A stretch of 64,000 nt of DNA from JAJDYQ01 sp963662865. GTDB taxonomy: Bacteria; Pseudomonadota; Gammaproteobacteria; JAJDYQ01. A program made the translations under genes and the position numbers. The stretch lies in assembly GCA_963662865.1 (NCBI GenBank), contig OY759969.1:1550001-1614000 (forward strand). The letters run 5' to 3'. The notes under the pieces are model-generated. The model did no database searches and was not told the DNA's origin. It saw nothing but the letters and a program-made list of their open reading frames with translations. Shown in pieces: positions 61,015-64,000 of this stretch (its first letter is position 1; each line of letters begins with the position of its first letter).

Positions 61015-61703
61015 GTACGCCCTCGGCAGGTGAAATCATTTATCAGGGTCTGTGGAAAAATAACCCCGGACTGGTGCAGTTACTGGGCCTCTGCCCGTTA
61101 CTCGCCATTAGTAATACCTTTATCAATGCGCTTGGTATGAGTCTGGCGACGATTGCCGTATTGACGGCCAGTAATTTCGTCGTGGCTCTGTCGCGCCCGG
61201 TTATCCGGGAAGAAATCAGGGTGCCGATGTTCGTGCTTATCATTGCCGGCTTTGTGGGTATCGTTCAGCAGGTCATGCAGGCGTGGTTTTATGATCTTTA
61301 CCAGATACTGGGGATATTCATCCCGCTCATCGTGACCAACTGTATTATTCTGGGCCGCGCTGAGGCTTTTGCGTCCCGTCAGCCGCTGTGGGCGGCAACG
61401 CTGGACGGGTTGAGCATGGGAACCGGCTTTATGCTGGTCCTTGTTACTCTCGGGGGAATGCGTGAGGTTATCGGCAGTGGCACATTGTTTGCCGATGCCT
61501 GGTTAATTTTCGGCGACTGGGCGAAAGCATTGACCATTTCTCTGAGTGAAAACGCCCGCGGCATCCTGCTGTTTGCCTTGCCTCCGGGTGCGTTTCTGGG
61601 TCTGGGTTTTTTGGTTGCCTTGAAGAACATGGTGGATGAGCGTATGGAGAAAACCAGGTCGGTTGACGTAGAGCTGGCACAAACGGCTGTCGCAAAGTCC
61701 TGA
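61011..61703 (+). CDS. rnfE: Ion-translocating oxidoreductase subunit RnfE
   Basis: A 230-residue membrane subunit homologous to RnfA, with NPGLVQLLGLCPLLAIS and IVTNCIILGRAEAFAS carrying the paired cysteines. Last of the six rnf genes; nth follows after 76 bases, the common rnf-nth order. Confidence 0.96.
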   Translation: MSTPSAGEIIYQGLWKNNPGLVQLLGLCPLLAISNTFINALGMSLATIAVLTASNFVVALSRPVIREEIRVPMFVLIIAGFVGIVQQVMQAWFYDLYQILGIFIPLIVTNCIILGRAEAFASRQPLWAATLDGLSMGTGFMLVLVTLGGMREVIGSGTLFADAWLIFGDWAKALTISLSENARGILLFALPPGAFLGLGFLVALKNMVDERMEKTRSVDVELAQTAVAKS

Positions 61704-61779
61704 TTTGTCTTCGCTACAGGGACATTGAGTACCCCGAGACGATAAAAATATTGCCTCCTCTGTATCTCCACACAGGTCA

Positions 61780-62412
61780 ATGAACAAAAGCAAACGCCAG
61801 GAAATCTTTTCGCGTCTTCGCCATGCAAACCCGAATCCGACAACGGAACTGAAGTTCAACAGTCCTTTTGAATTGCTGGTTTCGGTCATACTCTCCGCAC
61901 AGGCCACGGATGTGTCGGTCAATAAGGCGACCGGGAAGCTCTACCCTGTTGCCAGTACTCCCGGTGCCATTTATGCGCTGGGCGTCGAGGGATTGAAGAA
62001 ATATATCAAAACCATTGGCCTGTATAATAACAAGGCCGAAAATATCATAAAGACCTGTCGCATTCTGATAGACAAACACGACAGCCAGATTCCCGATAAC
62101 CGCGCCGATCTGGAGGCACTGCCCGGCGTTGGGCGTAAAACCGCCAATGTCGTTCTGAATACCGCCTTTGGCCAACCTACCATGGCGGTGGATACGCATA
62201 TCTTCCGTGTTTCCAATCGTACAGGGATCGCCTCGGGAAAAACGGTCCTGGAAGTCGAGAAAAGGCTATTGAAATTCATACCGAAAGAATTTCTGGTCGA
62301 TGCACACCATTGGTTAATTCTGCATGGTCGCTATACCTGTATGGCCATTAAACCTAAATGTGGCGGGTGTATGATTCGCGATCTTTGTGAATATAAGGGG
62401 AAAGTGGTATAG
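61780..62412 (+). CDS. nth: Endonuclease III
   Basis: A 210-residue base-excision repair glycosylase/AP lyase for oxidised pyrimidines. It has the helix-hairpin-helix LPGVGRKTANVVLN with the catalytic lysine, AVDTHIFRVSNR with the catalytic aspartate, and the [4Fe-4S] motif C-x6-C-x2-C-x5-C near the end (CMAIKPKCGGCMIRDLC). Length and motifs are standard. Confidence 0.97.
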   Translation: MNKSKRQEIFSRLRHANPNPTTELKFNSPFELLVSVILSAQATDVSVNKATGKLYPVASTPGAIYALGVEGLKKYIKTIGLYNNKAENIIKTCRILIDKHDSQIPDNRADLEALPGVGRKTANVVLNTAFGQPTMAVDTHIFRVSNRTGIASGKTVLEVEKRLLKFIPKEFLVDAHHWLILHGRYTCMAIKPKCGGCMIRDLCEYKGKVV

Positions 62413-62416
62413 GTTC

Positions 62417-62714
62417 ATGTCTGCCAAAATGAGTAAACATATTTCCACGTATCCCCTGGTGGATCTCTTTGCCGGGCCCGGTGGGCTTGGCGAGGGATTT
62501 GCTGAGCTATACAATGATGACAGTTCGCCAGCTTTTAAGTCCGTTGCGTCGATAGAGATTGCCTGGCTACAGTCATTTCCTGACAATTATTTTTTCAAAG
62601 AACCCAGAACTTCACAATAGCATCAGGTTGGTAATGCGGTTCCGCCTTACTTATCTTGCGGTACAGATTGCTGGGCTAAAAAACAAGTTTCGAGAGAAAG
62701 CTACAAATGCCTAA
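62417..62714 (+). pseudogene. DNA (cytosine-5-)-methyltransferase remnant with internal deletion
   Basis: The frame begins MSAKMSKHISTYPLVDLFAG and continues through motif I (DLFAGPGGLGEGF). After about 50 residues it jumps to the far C-terminus, LQSFPDNYFF, then reaches a TAG at 62618, continues in the same frame with HQVGNAVPPYL (motif X), and needs one frame change for the terminal LAVQIAGLKNKFREKATNA and TAA at 62712-62714. The motif IV catalytic Pro-Cys region, motifs VI and VIII and the target-recognition domain are gone. The original gene would have overlapped the endonuclease start by eight bases. It cannot methylate DNA. Confidence 0.88.
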
Positions 62715-63477
62715 TAGAAAGAGATGGTCCCGTCAGGAACTGTTGATTGCATTCTGGCTATATTGCCAAATGCCTTTTGGCAAGTTGCATTCGAGAAATC
62801 CTGACATTATTAAATATGCAAAACATATTGGCAGGACACCCTCAGCACTCGCCATGAAGTTAAATAACATTGCCAGTCTTGATCCGGCAATCGTATCTAC
62901 CGGACGCAAAGGCCTATCTGGGGCATCTTCGGCAGACAAAAAAATGTGGAATGAAATGCAACAAGATTGGGAAGGCTTTGCTCTGGAGACAGAAAATGAA
63001 ATTAGCTGCATTACGATAGACACCAGTTTAACTAAAAACTCAGTTGATCCCCTAGAAAAAGCGCATTATGCTGGTTCGGAAAAAGAAGTTAAAACAAAGG
63101 TTCGAATAGGCCAGCATTTTTTCCGCCGATCAGTGCTCAGCGCCTACAACTATAAATGTTGTATCACTGGACTTGCAGTACCTTCCCTTTTAGTTGCTAG
63201 CCATATTGTGCCTTGGCGTTCGGATGTAAAAAACAGATTAAATCCAAAAAATGGATTGTCATTATCGATTATACATGATAAGGCTTTCGATCTTGGTATT
63301 ATTACCGTAAATGACGACATGACCATTCGGGTATCAGAGGGATTTGCTTCTGAAAATGACTGTTTTTTTCAGATGGCACTGAAAAGCTATGAAAATAAGC
63401 CGGTTTCTCTACCTGAAAAATTTGCTCCTGATATAGAGCTTCTTTCTTATCACCGAAAACACATCTTTCAACGGTAA
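62707..63477 (+). CDS. HNH restriction-type endonuclease
   Basis: A 256-residue protein with an HNH_2-type nuclease domain in residues 135-210: RSVLSAYNYKCCITGL, LVASHIVPWRS (H166), LNPKNGLSLS (N182) and IIHDKAFDLG (H190). The N-terminal part (1-60) is a helical DNA-binding-like region with LLIAFWLYCQMPFGKLH. Proteins of this layout sit next to m5C methyltransferases as type II restriction enzymes. Here it is intact and overlaps the ruined methyltransferase. It is clearly AT-richer than the housekeeping genes, consistent with transfer. Its recognition site cannot be read from the sequence. Confidence 0.82.
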   Translation: MPNRKRWSRQELLIAFWLYCQMPFGKLHSRNPDIIKYAKHIGRTPSALAMKLNNIASLDPAIVSTGRKGLSGASSADKKMWNEMQQDWEGFALETENEISCITIDTSLTKNSVDPLEKAHYAGSEKEVKTKVRIGQHFFRRSVLSAYNYKCCITGLAVPSLLVASHIVPWRSDVKNRLNPKNGLSLSIIHDKAFDLGIITVNDDMTIRVSEGFASENDCFFQMALKSYENKPVSLPEKFAPDIELLSYHRKHIFQR

Positions 63478-63752
63478 GAAAATCGCCAGAATATCAAGCT
63501 GACTTGTAATCCGGCAAGGCTGTAGATTATACCGGGTTTGCCGTACGCACCACCGATGCCGGATATAAGTTCATTATTAGGGTTCTCTAAGAACCTTGCT
63601 GAATACTCAATAATAAGATAACAACAACTCATTTTATTGCAAAGGACAATCGGAGGAAGTTGGGAAGCCTTCCGTAAAATAGTGCGTTCAGCGTATCCTG
63701 TGATGGTGGCCAAGCAGCGCAACCGTGGTAATGAGAATGCCGCCACTGTCTG
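63478..63752. other. Non-coding or degraded region after the HNH endonuclease
   Basis: No gene or RNA recognised. It may be part of the decayed mobile DNA that contains the transposase relic just downstream. Confidence 0.45.
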
Positions 63753-63929
63753 CGAGTGGCGCCTGTCTTTGCACAACAGACCAATCGTTTGGTACGAACC
63801 ATTGGCACAGAGTGGGCAGCGGTGAAAATCGGATTAATGAATGTGGTGTACAACCCTGCGGCGATTGACATGGCTGCCCGCCTGACCTTTCGTAAAGGCG
63901 GAGCAGTTATCGCAATCTCCTGTCTCTAA
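63753..63929 (+). pseudogene. IS5-type transposase C-terminal relic
   Basis: Read in the frame ending at TAA 63927-63929, the translation starts RVAPVFAQQTNRLVRTIG and goes on to VKIGLMNVVYN. This resembles the last part of IS5-family DDE transposases (RVEHVFG...VRTIG...KIGLMNLVYN). There is no start codon or catalytic region and the end is scrambled, so it is a fragment. Match is by memory of the family, not by a search. Confidence 0.55.
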
Positions 63930-64000
63930 GGCATCCATTATGTTCAGGCCAGGTAAAATTAAATGGGGTTATTAGCGGTTCCCTTTATTCGTCAATTGTA

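Overview
The window is a chromosomal segment of a gammaproteobacterium. The evidence is the gene content and order: lptM-lysA, znuA/znuCB, a gpsA-secB-rhodanese block, gpmI-envC-ctpA-yibQ, rsmA-apaG-apaH, lgt-thyA-folA, qmcA-nfeD, rpoH, polA next to a DUF2782 gene, and rnfABCDGE-nth. Base composition is moderate (by eye a little above 50% GC), gene density is high, and both strands are used. The species cannot be named from this sequence alone. Nearly all genes are housekeeping; the accessory material is an IS element at 4.7-5.5 kb, a giant surface protein at 47.3-56 kb and a decayed restriction-modification locus plus transposase relic at 62.4-64 kb.

Layout. 0-4.6 kb: N-terminus of a membrane sensor, then a 63-residue protein coupled to a Rad50/SbcC-like ATPase with two membrane segments, then lptM and lysA. 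4.7-5.5 kb: a deletion-derived IS1595-family element where dapF would often follow lysA. 5.6-13.9 kb: LPS heptose kinase, MtaB tRNA methylthiotransferase, uracil-DNA glycosylase, ZnuABC zinc import, gpsA-secB-rhodanese with an ArsR-type regulator. 14-21.4 kb: gpmI, envC, ctpA, a deacetylase-like gene, a DJ-1 protein, aroE, hemC. 21.5-35 kb: NERD helicase, rsmA-apaGH, lgt-thyA-folA, dacB, qmcA-nfeD, a phytase-like protein, a SplB-like radical SAM enzyme, ispG, dciA, a Rieske ferredoxin. 35-47 kb: an orphan MbcA/ParS-type protein, two serine tRNAs, a heat-shock cluster (rpoH, hsp20, degQ-like), polA, a LOG protein, a YccA protein, serS. 47.3-56 kb: one 2857-codon gene. 56.8-62.4 kb: the Rnf complex and nth. 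62.4-64 kb: a broken cytosine methyltransferase, an intact HNH endonuclease and an IS5-type relic.

How genes work together. The rpoH promoter carries a CIRCE operator (HrcA site) between its -35 and -10 boxes, and the next gene, hsp20, has a near-consensus sigma-32 promoter, so the cluster reads as a two-tier heat-shock circuit followed by a periplasmic protease. EnvC, CtpA, DacB, Lgt, LptM and the heptose kinase are envelope functions. RnfABCDGE is an ion-pumping electron-transfer complex built from flavins and iron-sulfur centres, followed by the iron-sulfur enzyme Nth.

The most striking observation is just upstream of the giant Calx-beta-repeat autotransporter: a run of 25 cytosines (coding strand) lies between a strong upstream ribosome-binding site with ATG and the ORF's own ATG. 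Only one of the three tract phases joins the upstream start to the giant ORF, and the length present here (25) is out of phase. This looks like a phase-variation switch on a surface protein. Other notable points are a restriction endonuclease whose partner methyltransferase is visibly destroyed, and the membrane-embedded Rad50-like ATPase with its small coupled partner.
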